Assembly (NCBI GenBank): GCA_944381405.1
Contig: CALWLA010000018.1
Span: 1-46,857, forward strand
Direction of reading: 5' to 3'
DNA: 46,857 nt
Source: an uncultured Lachnospiraceae bacterium
GTDB taxonomy: Bacteria > Bacillota > Clostridia > Lachnospirales > Lachnospiraceae
The notes under the pieces are model-generated. The model was not told where the DNA came from and searched no databases. It saw nothing but the letters and a program-made list of their open reading frames with translations. The stretch's first letter is position 1. Every line of letters begins with the position of its first letter. The position numbers and the translations under genes are program-made. Of this stretch, positions 1 through 8,530 are shown piece after piece.

Positions 1-326
1 ACACAATGGCCAAGTGTCGGATAGGAACGGCAAAATTTTTTGCACTTCTATTGCTTCTTTATCACACATAAGCAAATGCTCATGTCATTGAAGCATATAT
101 CTAAAATTTTCTATTGAATCCGGAGAATTGCAAGAAGAAGCAGAGCAGTTGTTTCCAAAACGGAAACAACCGCGGCAGATGGTAAACGATATAATTGTGA
201 AACCTCCGGCTCTGTGCCAATGTTCAAGTTGACCGTTTCGTGATAAAATCATGGTGTAAGGAAATAAGAAAGCCAAAAACTGAAATGAAAGGCGATACGC
301 CGAAAAAGGACAGGAGGCAGTAAAAG

Positions 327-842
327 ATGCAGTACACCAGTCATTACCGTTCACCCATCGGGAATATATTATTGGCTGCCGACGAGACCGGTTTGACCGG
401 CCTCTGGTTTGAGGGGCAAAAATACTTTGCCCTCCATCTGGACAAGGAACATGAGGAAAAAGAAATCCCCCTTTTTGAAAAAGTAAAAGAGTGGCTTGAT
501 ATTTACTTTTCGGGAAAAGAGCCGGACTTTGCTGTACCGCTTCATTTTACAGGCACAGATTTTCAAAAGGCGGTATGGGAGATCCTCTGTACCATTCCAT
601 ACGGCCAGACGATGACATATGGCGAGATTGCAAAGCAGATCGCCGCCAAAAAGGGATTGCCCCGTATGTCAGCACAGGCCGTAGGCGGCGCGGTAGGGCA
701 CAATGAAATCTCAATCATTGTGCCCTGCCATCGTGTGGTGGGGGCAAATGGCAGCCTTACGGGGTATGCAGGCGGCATCGAGAAAAAAGAATTGCTGTTG
801 AAGCTGGAAAAGGTGGATATGAAACGATTCAGGAACGATTAA
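327..842 (+). CDS. ogt: Methylated-DNA--protein-cysteine S-methyltransferase (Ogt type)
   Basis: This enzyme removes alkyl groups from O6-alkylguanine (and O4-alkylthymine) in DNA by transferring them irreversibly to its own cysteine. The 171-aa product has the usual length of the single-domain Ogt family. The active-site signature IVPCHRVVG is present with the acceptor cysteine at about residue 134, followed by the conserved LTGYAGG stretch. The winged-helix part (FQKAVWEILCTIPYGQTMTYGEIA) precedes it. There is no N-terminal Ada domain, so it repairs DNA but should not sense methylation. The ATG lies about 9 nt after an AGGAGG tract. Its 3' end overlaps the convergent LysR gene by 14 bp. Identity is secure. 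Confidence 0.95.
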   Translation: MQYTSHYRSPIGNILLAADETGLTGLWFEGQKYFALHLDKEHEEKEIPLFEKVKEWLDIYFSGKEPDFAVPLHFTGTDFQKAVWEILCTIPYGQTMTYGEIAKQIAAKKGLPRMSAQAVGGAVGHNEISIIVPCHRVVGANGSLTGYAGGIEKKELLLKLEKVDMKRFRND

Positions 843-1713
843 GAAAAGAATCCTGGATCTCTGACAGGAATTTTTCCGCAACCGGAGAAAAGACCTGATA
901 TTTCTTCCATACAAGATACATCTTGTTTTCAAGCGGCGGGTCAAAGGGAATAAAAGCGAGATCGCTTTCAGAACTGGTATTGACAAGACGGTCAAGGGTA
1001 AGCAGAACGCCCAGCCCTTCTTTGGCAAAAATGGCGCCGTTGTAAGCCAACTGAAAAAATCCCTCTGGTTTCAGACCCTTTATCTTGGAACCGGCCCATC
1101 TGGGGATATCCGCATTCCATGATTGCTCGGAAACAAAGAGCGGTAAGCCAATCAAGTCATCCACACAGACGGCCTTTTTTGACGCAAGCGGGTGGCTCTT
1201 TGGCATGACCGCGCCCCATCTATCCCTTTCGGGAAATTCCAGCACGTTATATTTTTTGTAGTCGGGGGTTTCTACGATGACTGCAAAATCCAGGAGCCCC
1301 TTATCAAGGCGCTCAATGACCTGCTCGGTTCCGCCGCTTGTGATGTGGTAACGCAGATTCGGATATTTCCTTTTGAACCGCTTGATCTCCTGGGCGAGAA
1401 AACGGATCTGATAGCTTTCAGCAAGGCCGAAATACAGCTCGCCGCCGGTCAGATCGCCCATGGCGGAAAATTCATTTGTGATTTTGTCCGCCATATTCAC
1501 CAGATCCTCTGCCCGTTTGCGCAGGAGCTGTCCTTCCTCGGTAAGCTCGATGCGAAAGGCGTGCCGGAGAAACAGCGTTTTCCCCAATTCTTCTTCCAGC
1601 GCTTTTAATTGCTTTGATAAGGTGGGCTGCGTCACATGGAGGACCTGTGCGGCTCTCGTCATATTTTCTTCTCTCGCCACAGCCAGAAAATAGCGTAATA
1701 CTCGTAAATCCAA
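829..1713 (-). CDS. LysR family transcriptional regulator
   Basis: A 294-aa LysR-type regulator. The N-terminal winged helix-turn-helix is clear (LRYFLAVAREENMTRAAQ, then VTQPTLSKQLKALEEELG), followed by a periplasmic-binding-protein-like effector domain. I chose the TTG at 1713 because an AAAGGGG tract sits about 10 nt upstream and the protein then starts MDLRVLRYF as is normal for the family. Upstream ATG codons in frame would add about 21 residues with no family counterpart. It is divergent from the alpha/beta hydrolase at 1840, the classic LysR arrangement, so it probably controls that gene. The effector is unknown. It converges on and overlaps ogt. Confidence 0.9.
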   Translation of the reverse strand: MDLRVLRYFLAVAREENMTRAAQVLHVTQPTLSKQLKALEEELGKTLFLRHAFRIELTEEGQLLRKRAEDLVNMADKITNEFSAMGDLTGGELYFGLAESYQIRFLAQEIKRFKRKYPNLRYHITSGGTEQVIERLDKGLLDFAVIVETPDYKKYNVLEFPERDRWGAVMPKSHPLASKKAVCVDDLIGLPLFVSEQSWNADIPRWAGSKIKGLKPEGFFQLAYNGAIFAKEGLGVLLTLDRLVNTSSESDLAFIPFDPPLENKMYLVWKKYQVFSPVAEKFLSEIQDSFLNRS

Positions 1714-1839
1714 TGTCGATGCGCCCCTTTCAAAAGATATTCCAAAAAGGAATGATGTGATATAAATTATAACCATTAGCGGCAGGGCTTGTCAAATGCT
1801 ATAAATACAGTAACGTTTGGGAGAAGGAGGAACCGTAAC

Positions 1840-2838
1840 ATGATGAAAACAGAAGAGCTCAAACTGGTGTCAGAATGGGATAAGACCTTTGCCAAAAGCG
1901 AAAAGGTGGCCCACAGAAAAGTGACCTTTGTGAACCGCTATGGCATTACCCTTGCGGCAGATCTGTACGCGCCCAAAAATGCGGCGGGCAAGCTGCCGGC
2001 GATCGCTGTTTGCGGGCCTTTCGGTGCGGTCAAAGAACAGTGCTCCGGATTGTATGCGCAGACCATGGCAGAGCGCGGTTTTCTGACGATCGCCTTTGAC
2101 CCGTCCTTTACCGGAGAAAGCGGTGGAACACCGAGATATATGGCGTCCCCCGATATCAATACCGAGGATTTTCAGGCTGCCGTGGATTTCCTTTCCCTGC
2201 AGGACGATGTGGATGCAGACAAAATCGGCATCATCGGCATCTGCGGCTGGGGCGGGTTTGCCCTCAACGCCGCCGCCCTCGATACCCGGATCAAGGCCAC
2301 GGTCGTTTCTACCATGTACGATATGACGCGGGTGGCGGCAAACGGCTATTTCGACGCCGCCGACTCGGAGGAAGCAAGATATGAAACCAAGAAAGCCCTC
2401 AACGCCGCCAGGACCGAGGCCTACAGAACGGGCGAATATACCAGAGCCGGAGGATGCCTGCCGCTTCCCGTCCCGGAGGATGCGCCTTTCTTTGTCAAAG
2501 ATTACAGCGAATATTACAAGGGAAGAGCCTATCACGCGCGGTCGCTGAATTCCAATGAGGGTTGGAATACCATCGGGCAAATGTCTTTCATGAACCAGCC
2601 TATCTTAAAATACAGCAATGAGATCCGCAGCGCCGTTCTCGTGATGCATGGCGAAAAGGCCCATAGCTTTTACTTCGGAAAAGATGCCTTCGACGCAATG
2701 GTTCGGGACAGCAAGTACACTGGCAACAAGGAGTTTCTTGTCATCCCCGGAGCGGTACATACAGACCTTTATGACAACCTCTCTGTGATCCCCTTCGATA
2801 AGATGCAGAAATTCTTCGAGGAAAATATGATGCAGTAA
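1840..2838 (+). CDS. Alpha/beta hydrolase (dienelactone hydrolase / YcjY-like)
   Basis: A 332-aa cytoplasmic alpha/beta hydrolase with no signal peptide. The core is recognisable: ITLAADLYAPKN, the oxyanion-side CGPFGAVKEQ, then the nucleophile elbow GICGWGG with a cysteine at about residue 135 in the nucleophile position, and a C-terminal GAVHTDLYD with the likely catalytic His at about 307. A Cys nucleophile occurs in dienelactone-hydrolase-like enzymes. The Trp two residues later is bulky for an elbow. The start is the ATG at 1840, 9 nt after GAGAAGGAGG. The divergent LysR gene is its likely regulator and a terminator follows at 2909. The substrate cannot be told from sequence. Confidence 0.82.
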   Translation: MMKTEELKLVSEWDKTFAKSEKVAHRKVTFVNRYGITLAADLYAPKNAAGKLPAIAVCGPFGAVKEQCSGLYAQTMAERGFLTIAFDPSFTGESGGTPRYMASPDINTEDFQAAVDFLSLQDDVDADKIGIIGICGWGGFALNAAALDTRIKATVVSTMYDMTRVAANGYFDAADSEEARYETKKALNAARTEAYRTGEYTRAGGCLPLPVPEDAPFFVKDYSEYYKGRAYHARSLNSNEGWNTIGQMSFMNQPILKYSNEIRSAVLVMHGEKAHSFYFGKDAFDAMVRDSKYTGNKEFLVIPGAVHTDLYDNLSVIPFDKMQKFFEENMMQ

Positions 2839-2908
2839 TGCCTGCTGCCGATAAAAGAAAATATGATGCGAGAAGCCCCTGTTATGACCAGGACTTGTCC
2901 GAAAACAG

Positions 2909-2944
2909 AATGTGCCCCTGAGAGATCAGTGGCACATTTTTTTT
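2909..2944 (+). terminator. Rho-independent terminator after the hydrolase
   Basis: Perfect 8-bp stem AATGTGCC/GGCACATT (2909-2916 with 2931-2938) around a 14-nt loop, followed by a run of T to 2944. It ends the hydrolase transcript. Confidence 0.8.
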
Positions 2945-3010
2945 AAGAAATAAGAAAAATATGTAAGGGAAACTTCGGTTGCGGCTCAGTTGAGATAAAT
3001 GATATGATTA

Positions 3011-3109
3011 TAACAGAATCAGCTGTCTGGCATCATAACTTTGGCAATTATCCTTGTGGCGCTGATCATTAAGCTGATTATCAGGAAGAAGGTAAAAGGC
3101 AATGAATAA
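3011..3109 (+). pseudogene. Possible relic: C-terminal membrane helix of a lost protein
   Basis: After an in-frame stop at 3011 the frame stays open to the TAA at 3107. It encodes a hydrophobic helix (LSGIITLAIILVALIIKLI) followed by a basic tail RKKVKGNE. There is no ATG or convincing start with a ribosome binding site. The stop overlaps the start of the next gene by a few bases, as in translationally coupled pairs. I read it as the surviving 3' end of a membrane-protein gene. It could be fortuitous. Confidence 0.35.
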
Positions 3110-3608
3110 GATTATTATGGTCGCAGCGTTGGTGTTTTTCCTCTGCAGCTGCGGAAGAACTGATGCAATGGATGAGAATGCGGAGCCCCTTGGCATAGAT
3201 GTTTCCTCGGCAGAGATCATCTCCAAGGAAGACGACCACGGAGGCTTTCACGGGGACGGAACCACCTTTCTATGCCTTGACTGCTCCGGAACCGATATTG
3301 CCGATCAGATAAGGAATGGAGGGAACTGGACGCCATTTCCCCTGGATGATACCGTAAAGGCGCTTGTCTACGGGATAGAGACCAGGGAAGGCGATTCCCT
3401 GATAGGGATAGGACCTTACCTTTCTGATGAAGAGAACAGGCCCCTGATCCCTGAGATCGAAAACGGGTATTACCTTCTGATAGACCGTCAGGCGGAGGAA
3501 GGGAAAGCCACCGGGGCGGATATCCTCCACAGGGCGTCCCTCAACTTCACCCTTGGCATATATGACAGTGACGCGGACATCCTTTATTATTTTGAACTGG
3601 ATACATAA
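3102..3608 (+). CDS. Uncharacterised small lipoprotein
   Basis: A 168-aa protein with a short basic N-terminus, a hydrophobic helix and a lipobox-like FFLCSCG, so it is probably lipidated at the second Cys (about residue 17) and anchored outside the membrane. The rest is acidic and soluble with no motif I recognise. An AGGAAGAAGG tract lies about 8 nt before the ATG. It sits 14 nt before a DUF5655 gene and probably shares its transcript. Function unknown. Confidence 0.7.
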   Translation: MNKIIMVAALVFFLCSCGRTDAMDENAEPLGIDVSSAEIISKEDDHGGFHGDGTTFLCLDCSGTDIADQIRNGGNWTPFPLDDTVKALVYGIETREGDSLIGIGPYLSDEENRPLIPEIENGYYLLIDRQAEEGKATGADILHRASLNFTLGIYDSDADILYYFELDT

Positions 3609-3622
3609 GGGAGGAATTCCTG

Positions 3623-4000
3623 ATGAATACAGATACGATTATTTTTTTTAATAAACAGCCGGATGCGTTGCCGCTGTATGAGGTTTTCGCAGATGCCGTA
3701 ACAAAGTTGTATCCTGAAACGGAGATCAGAGTCCAGAAGACACAGATATCATTCTATGACGTCCACATGTTTGCCTGTGTGTCCTTTGTCCGGGTAAAAA
3801 AGAAGAAGGAGCTTCCGGATCCATATCTGGTGGTCACGCTAGGGATGCCGTACCCGCTTGAATCCTCCCGTGTGGCGGTAAAGACAGAACCATATCCCGG
3901 CAGATGGACGACGCATATCGTTATCGGGGAGACAGAGGAGATAGACGGTGAGCTTCTTTCCTGGCTGAAGGAAGCGCATGACTTTGCAAAAAGTAAATAG
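3623..4000 (+). CDS. DUF5655 domain-containing protein
   Basis: A 125-aa protein matching the DUF5655 pattern as I remember it: PLYEVFADAV near the start, the conserved centre EIRVQKTQISFYD followed by FACVSFVRV, then LPDPYLVVTLGMPYPLES, PYPGRWTTHIVIG and the end EIDGELLSWLKEAHDFA. It covers the whole domain with no extra module. The biochemical function of the family is unknown; members are often found as small stand-alone cytoplasmic proteins. The ATG follows GGGAGGAATTCCTG. It is probably co-transcribed with the lipoprotein 14 nt upstream. Confidence 0.75.
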   Translation: MNTDTIIFFNKQPDALPLYEVFADAVTKLYPETEIRVQKTQISFYDVHMFACVSFVRVKKKKELPDPYLVVTLGMPYPLESSRVAVKTEPYPGRWTTHIVIGETEEIDGELLSWLKEAHDFAKSK

Positions 4001-4125
4001 ATGATATCGAGGTGATCGATCGTGGATGAGAGAGAAAAATCATCCGCCTGTGGTTTGAAATTTTACCTCCGCAATGATCGTATATATGACAGAAGGACAT
4101 CCGTTAAAGACAGGAGGTGCGGCAT

Positions 4126-5472
4126 ATGAAAAGGTATAGGAAACTCCTTGGAGTGCTGACAGTATCTGCAGCCTTGCTCTGGGGCTGCGCAGGGATAAAC
4201 AGTCACAATGATCCAGATGGCATGGAAGCCGCAGCAGTGGAGTCTGCGGAGATCCCCGCCGATGACTACGAGGCATGGAATGCGCTCCTTTCGGAAAATG
4301 ACATCAGCCAGGAATTCAGGGACAGCCTTGCATGCTTCGCGTTTGATAGCGGCAGCGCAGTGCTCTCAGAGGAAGAAGGAAATGCCGTATTCAGCCCACT
4401 GAGCCTCTACTATGCCCTGTCCATACTCGGCACCGGAGCTTCAGGCGAGACGGAGACAGAGATCATGGAGGCTCTGGGGGTCGGCGATAAAGCGGAGCTT
4501 GCGGATCAGTGTGCAAAGCTTTATCGCAGATATGCATATACAGAGGAACGGGAAAAGCTTCTGGCAGAAGAATATGGAGAGGAAGCCTCCGACAGTGCCA
4601 TCCGGCTTGCGGATTCCTTATGGATCTCCGATGATATCGCACTCAGGACAGCGTATCAGGAGACCTGTGCAGAAGATTTTTATACCTCTTCTTATCATGT
4701 GGACTTCAAGGATCCGGAGACTGCCGGGAAGATAGGAGAATGGATATCCCAACAGACCGAGGGCGTCCTTGCTCCTGAGCCGGAGCTTTCCTCTGATACG
4801 GTGCTTGCCATCATCAATACGCTGTATTTTTATGGAGGGTGGCAGGATCGCTTCAGCGAAGAATTTACGGAAGAAGACACCTTCACCAGGGAAGACGGTT
4901 CGGAGGTGACGGTGCCCTTTATGAACAGAACCGATGAGATGCGGGGATTTATAAAGGGAGACGGCTACACGCTGTCAGGCCTTTCCACCAATAACAACTG
5001 CGAGCTTTTGTTCCTGCTCCCTGATGAGGGGACCGGTATAGACGAATTCATCCATGACAGCGACAGGCTCAGAGAGATCTTTGCAGAGACAGAGGATAAA
5101 TGGACCACGGGCCAGGTCATATGGAAGATACCGAAGTTTTCCTTCGGGAGCAGCTTTGATCTGAAGGAACCCCTCATGTCCATGGGCATGGAGCGGATGT
5201 ATGACAGCCTGCAGGCAGAGTTTGCCGGTATGTCCCAGGACCCGCTTTATGTGGACAGGACCATCCAGGAAGCGCACATCGGAGTGGATGAAGAGGGTGT
5301 CGAAGGAGCCGCCTACACCATGATCGCCATAGCAGAGGGTAGCGCACTGCTAGCGGAGGAGCCGGAGGTGGCGGAGATGATCCTGGACAGGCCCTTCCTG
5401 TTCGCGGTCCATGACTACAGGAACGATGTCTGGCTGTTCCTTGGGGTATGTGCAGATCCTTCGATGGAGTAA
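4126..5472 (+). CDS. Serpin family lipoprotein
   Basis: A 448-aa serpin, a protease inhibitor that traps its target by a conformational change. The N-terminus is a lipoprotein signal ending LLWGC, so the mature protein should be tethered outside the cell membrane. Serpin hallmarks include AVFSPLSLYYALSIL with GTGASGETETEI, NTLYFYGGW, VPFMNR, and the C-terminal RPFLFAVHD. The reactive-centre hinge reads GVDEEGVEGAAYT, close to the inhibitory EEGTEAAAAT type, so inhibition is plausible; the target protease cannot be predicted. The start is the ATG at 4126, 7 nt after CAGGAGG; a GTG further up would lie inside that ribosome binding site. A GNAT gene begins 4 nt after its stop. Confidence 0.92.
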   Translation: MKRYRKLLGVLTVSAALLWGCAGINSHNDPDGMEAAAVESAEIPADDYEAWNALLSENDISQEFRDSLACFAFDSGSAVLSEEEGNAVFSPLSLYYALSILGTGASGETETEIMEALGVGDKAELADQCAKLYRRYAYTEEREKLLAEEYGEEASDSAIRLADSLWISDDIALRTAYQETCAEDFYTSSYHVDFKDPETAGKIGEWISQQTEGVLAPEPELSSDTVLAIINTLYFYGGWQDRFSEEFTEEDTFTREDGSEVTVPFMNRTDEMRGFIKGDGYTLSGLSTNNNCELLFLLPDEGTGIDEFIHDSDRLREIFAETEDKWTTGQVIWKIPKFSFGSSFDLKEPLMSMGMERMYDSLQAEFAGMSQDPLYVDRTIQEAHIGVDEEGVEGAAYTMIAIAEGSALLAEEPEVAEMILDRPFLFAVHDYRNDVWLFLGVCADPSME

Positions 5473-5476
5473 ATAT

Positions 5477-5920
5477 ATGGAGATCCTTGAGGTTACAGAA
5501 AACAAAAAAGACTATCTCGATCTGCTGCTGTTGGCCGATGAGCAGGAAGAGATGATAGATCGTTATCTCGGCCGGGGCAGGATGTATATACTGGTGGATC
5601 GGGGAGTGAGATGCGAGTGTGTGATAACCGACGAAGGCGACGGCATCCTTGAGATCAAAAACATCGCCACCGTACCTGAATTCCAGGGGCAGGGTTACGC
5701 GAAAGCCCTGATCGAATTCCTGATCGGGGAGTATAAGGATCGGTACGCCATTTTGCAGGTAGGGACGGGGGACAGCCCGCTGACGATTCCCTTTTATGAA
5801 AAGTGCGGTTTTGTCCCTTCGCATATCAAGAAAAACTTTTTCATAGAGAACTACGACCACCCGATCTTTGAGGGCGGCATTCAGCTGCGGGATATGGTAT
5901 ACCTGCAAAGGCCGTTGTGA
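5477..5920 (+). CDS. GNAT family N-acetyltransferase
   Basis: A 147-aa single-domain GNAT acetyltransferase. The acetyl-CoA binding core is EIKNIATVPEFQGQGYAKALIEFL, containing the Q-G-Q-G-Y-A pyrophosphate loop, followed by the typical PFYEKCGFVPSH late strand. The acceptor substrate is unknown. The ATG at 5477 is 4 nt after the serpin stop and has only a weak ribosome binding site inside the serpin end, so translational coupling to the serpin is likely. It converges on the ATPase gene ending at 5988. Confidence 0.85.
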   Translation: MEILEVTENKKDYLDLLLLADEQEEMIDRYLGRGRMYILVDRGVRCECVITDEGDGILEIKNIATVPEFQGQGYAKALIEFLIGEYKDRYAILQVGTGDSPLTIPFYEKCGFVPSHIKKNFFIENYDHPIFEGGIQLRDMVYLQRPL

Positions 5921-5987
5921 CCGCGGGGAAACGGAGCTTTCCATGCCGCAGAACAGCCGCTGATGAGAGACAGCCCGCCTGGAACGA

Positions 5988-7250
5988 TTAAATCAACCAG
6001 GCGGGGACATACCAGTTTTTCTGATCGACGGGAATCAAATCAGGCGGCATACAGATGACTGCTCCGGTACCGATTTTCACTTTCAGAGAGGCTGCGCCAG
6101 AAAAAACATCCTCATCGCCGGCGGCCCCTTCAATCGGACGCAAAACAGAAAAATTCTTAACGGCGTTTTTCGGGGCAGAGCTTTTTTTGATTTCAACAGG
6201 AGTCACGATTCCATCCTGGCAAATGATCAGGTCGATTTCTTTTTTGTTGCTGTCGCGATAAAAATAAAGCGGCGGTTTCCGTCCGGCATTCAGATAGCTT
6301 TTATATATTTCAGATACGACCCATGTTTCAAAGAATTCCCCGCCCATAGCCCCTGCTTCCAGGGTCTCGGCACTGCTCCATCTGGTCAGATGGGCACAGA
6401 GACCAGTGTCCAGAAAATACATTCTGGGAGCTTTGATGACGCGTTTCAGCACATTGTTGGAATACGGCTGAATGAGCGCAACGATACCGGAGGATACCAG
6501 GACAGATAACCATTGCTTGGCTGTTGGAGCAGAGATTCCGACTTCCGTAGCAAGTGCTTCATAGTTCACATTGGTGGCCGTCCTGGCAGCAACAACGCTC
6601 ATAAAGGTCAGAAAGGCAGTTGAGTCCGCTACCTGCGACAAATCTTTTATATCACGGCTGATATAAGTTTCCAGATAAGATTCATAATACTGTGCCTGAT
6701 CCACATCAGGATTTTCATAGAGACGAGGCATGGAACCTCTGAAAATCCTTTCAAAAACATCATGCAAGCCCATTGGGGCAACCTGTGACATTCGTTGCAT
6801 GAGCTCTGGAATGTCAACACGGAAGGGAGAAAAATGAACCCCTCTGATCTCATCGTTGCTTAAACCTGTCATCTGAAGGACACCGGCCCGGCCAGCCAGG
6901 GACTCGGTAACCTGCTTCATCATCCGGAAGGTTTGAGAGCCAGTGAGCCAAAAGTCTCCGCAGCGTTTTTCCCGATCTGCATAAATCTTAATATAGTCAA
7001 AAAGCTCCGGGGCATACTGTATCTCATCGATCAGAACCGGAGGCGCGTAACGTTGGAGAAATAATTCAGGCTCCGTTTTTGCAAAGGCGCGAATCGTTGG
7101 ATTATCCAAAGAGACGATCTTACGCTCTTTTTCTGCAATTTTTGTCAGCAATGTTGTTTTGCCGACCTGCCGCGGACCTGTGACGATCAACACGGGAAAG
7201 GTTTCGCTGATTTTTTTGATTGCTGGCTCAATCGTTCTTTCGTAATACAT
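5988..7250 (-). CDS. ATP-binding protein, AAA_14/DUF4143 family
   Basis: A 420-aa protein of the widespread archaeal/bacterial ATPase group with an N-terminal AAA_14 domain and a C-terminal DUF4143 domain. Walker A is GPRQVGKTT at about residues 25-33 and Walker B is VLIDEIQ at about 72-78, followed by the sensor stretch FWLTGSQ. The C-terminus carries a nuclease-like end (EIDLIICQDG then VTPVEIKKS), as in other family members. The precise role is unknown; such genes are scattered accessory genes. The start is the ATG at 7250, preceded by AAGGAGG with 6-nt spacing; ten codons further up lack this. It is a single gene with no partner in the same direction. Confidence 0.9.
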   Translation of the reverse strand: MYYERTIEPAIKKISETFPVLIVTGPRQVGKTTLLTKIAEKERKIVSLDNPTIRAFAKTEPELFLQRYAPPVLIDEIQYAPELFDYIKIYADREKRCGDFWLTGSQTFRMMKQVTESLAGRAGVLQMTGLSNDEIRGVHFSPFRVDIPELMQRMSQVAPMGLHDVFERIFRGSMPRLYENPDVDQAQYYESYLETYISRDIKDLSQVADSTAFLTFMSVVAARTATNVNYEALATEVGISAPTAKQWLSVLVSSGIVALIQPYSNNVLKRVIKAPRMYFLDTGLCAHLTRWSSAETLEAGAMGGEFFETWVVSEIYKSYLNAGRKPPLYFYRDSNKKEIDLIICQDGIVTPVEIKKSSAPKNAVKNFSVLRPIEGAAGDEDVFSGAASLKVKIGTGAVICMPPDLIPVDQKNWYVPAWLI

Positions 7251-7374
7251 ACGAGACCTCCTTGGAAACATACAGAACAACGTTTATGCAAATCCAAAAT
7301 CTGATTTTATTATTGCATAAATAATGCTTTGCGTCAAGAAATCAAATCGGGAAAGCTCAGCCTCCTGCAAAAGC

Positions 7375-7403
7375 TTTCCATTAAAGCGGGAATCCTTTAT
7401 AAT
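7375..7403 (+). promoter_or_regulatory. Probable sigma-A promoter for the MmcQ/YjbR gene
   Basis: TTTCCA (7375-7380), 17-bp spacer, TATAAT (7398-7403), about 34 bp upstream of the ATG at 7437. The -10 is perfect and the -35 weak. Confidence 0.5.
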
Positions 7404-7436
7404 AGGGGCATCAGGCAGTGAAGGGAAGGGTCAAGG

Positions 7437-7835
7437 ATGGAACCTCTGAGAAACGAAATCTTCAGATATGTCAAAAGCAAATATAACGTGGAGCCGGATT
7501 ATCCTTTTTCAACGGCGCCCAGCTACCCGGTCCTGCGTCATGGGGATACCAGGAAATGGTTTGCGCTGATCATGGACATCCCCAGGGAAAAACTGGGATT
7601 AAAGGGCGCAGAACCGGTAGACATCGTCAATGTAAAGCTGGGAGATCCTATGCTTGTGGCGATGCTGGTCCAGCAGCCGGGATATTTTTACGGCTATCAT
7701 ATTGCCCGCAGTAGCTGGATCTCCATTTTGCTGGACGGCACGGTCCCCTTTGCAGAGATCTGTCAGTGGATCGATGAAAGCTATGCTGTGACGGCCTCCA
7801 AAGGAAAACGGAAGCTTATTTCCGGCGGTAAATGA
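7437..7835 (+). CDS. MmcQ/YjbR family DNA-binding protein
   Basis: A 132-aa protein of the YjbR/MmcQ family, small cytoplasmic proteins with a CyaY-like fold described as DNA-binding. Family features are YVKSKYNVEPDYPF at the N-terminus, FALIMDIPREKLGL, VDIVNVKLGDP, and GYHIARSSWISILLDG followed by IDESYAVT. The length matches the family. It has its own promoter-like sequence and converges with the next gene, overlapping its 3' end by 20 bp. The molecular role is not established. Confidence 0.88.
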   Translation: MEPLRNEIFRYVKSKYNVEPDYPFSTAPSYPVLRHGDTRKWFALIMDIPREKLGLKGAEPVDIVNVKLGDPMLVAMLVQQPGYFYGYHIARSSWISILLDGTVPFAEICQWIDESYAVTASKGKRKLISGGK

Positions 7836-8367
7836 TAGGCATGTCGTAGCCAAAGGTGCGTTTTCCGTTTACCTCCATGGTCTCGGAAACCTCCAGGCAG
7901 TCTTCGGAAAAGCGCTCATAAAGCGTGAATTTCAGCACAGGAGAAAACATGCTGACGCTGCCGCCGGACCAGACGCCCTGCTCCAGGGTATAGAGCGCCG
8001 GCGTGAATTTTTCAGACTTCTTCAACTGCGTATAGGATACGGGCCCAAGGGCTTCATAGGTAAAGTCGGTTTTGCTGTAGCCCTCGGGGACCTCGTAGGA
8101 GGTCAGCTGCACGCCCTCTCCGGTCTCTGTAAAAAGGAACAGATGAGAGGAAGCGTGGGTTTTGCCATTGGTGGTATAATAGCTTTCTTCCACCATGAAG
8201 ATTCCTGAAAAATCAGCAGGAAGGTCCAGGATCTTGTGATTGCAGGCAGTGTTGACATGCCGGGCGTAGGGGAAATCAGTGATTCCCTGCTGCTTAAGCT
8301 CCTCAAGCTGCTTTGCGTTGTCGAACTCACCGGTCAATAAAGAAACAAAAGACTGAAGTTTTTCCAT
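7816..8367 (-). CDS. Uncharacterised protein with a repeat-built mRNA leader
   Basis: A 183-aa soluble protein without signal peptide. I do not recognise a family with confidence. The N-terminal FVSLLTGEFDNAKQ and the following run of predicted beta strands faintly recall CpeT/CpcT chromophore-lyase-like barrels, but the conserved cysteines are missing and the organism should have no phycobilins, so I do not assign that. An AAGGAAAGGAC tract precedes the ATG at 8367. The leader upstream consists almost entirely of three copies of a 51-bp hairpin repeat (8384-8530) behind a promoter at 8530-8558. Confidence 0.7.
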   Translation of the reverse strand: MEKLQSFVSLLTGEFDNAKQLEELKQQGITDFPYARHVNTACNHKILDLPADFSGIFMVEESYYTTNGKTHASSHLFLFTETGEGVQLTSYEVPEGYSKTDFTYEALGPVSYTQLKKSEKFTPALYTLEQGVWSGGSVSMFSPVLKFTLYERFSEDCLEVSETMEVNGKRTFGYDMPIIYRRK

Positions 8368-8383
8368 AATATATGTCGTCCTT

Positions 8384-8530
8384 TCCTTGATTCAGCCGTG
8401 TTTTCCACGGCATAAAGGGATGCCTGAAGGGCGTTCCTTGATTCAGCCGTGTTTTCCACGGCATAAAGGGATGCCTGAAGGGCGTTCCTTGATTCAGCCG
8501 TGTTTTTCACGGCATAAAGGTATGCCCGTA
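8384..8530 (-). repeat. Tandem hairpin/SD leader repeat, locus 1 (3 x 51 bp)
   Basis: Copies at 8384-8434 and 8435-8485 are identical over 51 bp; a third copy (8486 to about 8530) diverges at its far end. Read on the minus strand, the sense of the gene at 8367, each unit holds a short stem GCC-CTTCA-GGC, then GCCGTG-GAAAA-CACGGC (loop AAAAA in the third copy), then TGAATCAAGGA, a ribosome-binding-like tract. The last copy supplies or adjoins the real ribosome binding site. The same architecture recurs at 29667-29790 and 35742-35843. Confidence 0.85.

Noticed and set aside
5974-6005. CCCGCCTGG/CCAGGCGGG inverted repeat at the end of the ATPase gene as a terminator.
   Set aside because: It overlaps the last codons of the gene and has no T-run on either strand.
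8384-8530. The repeat arrays as CRISPR.
   Set aside because: Units are contiguous with no unique spacers, and no cas genes are present.
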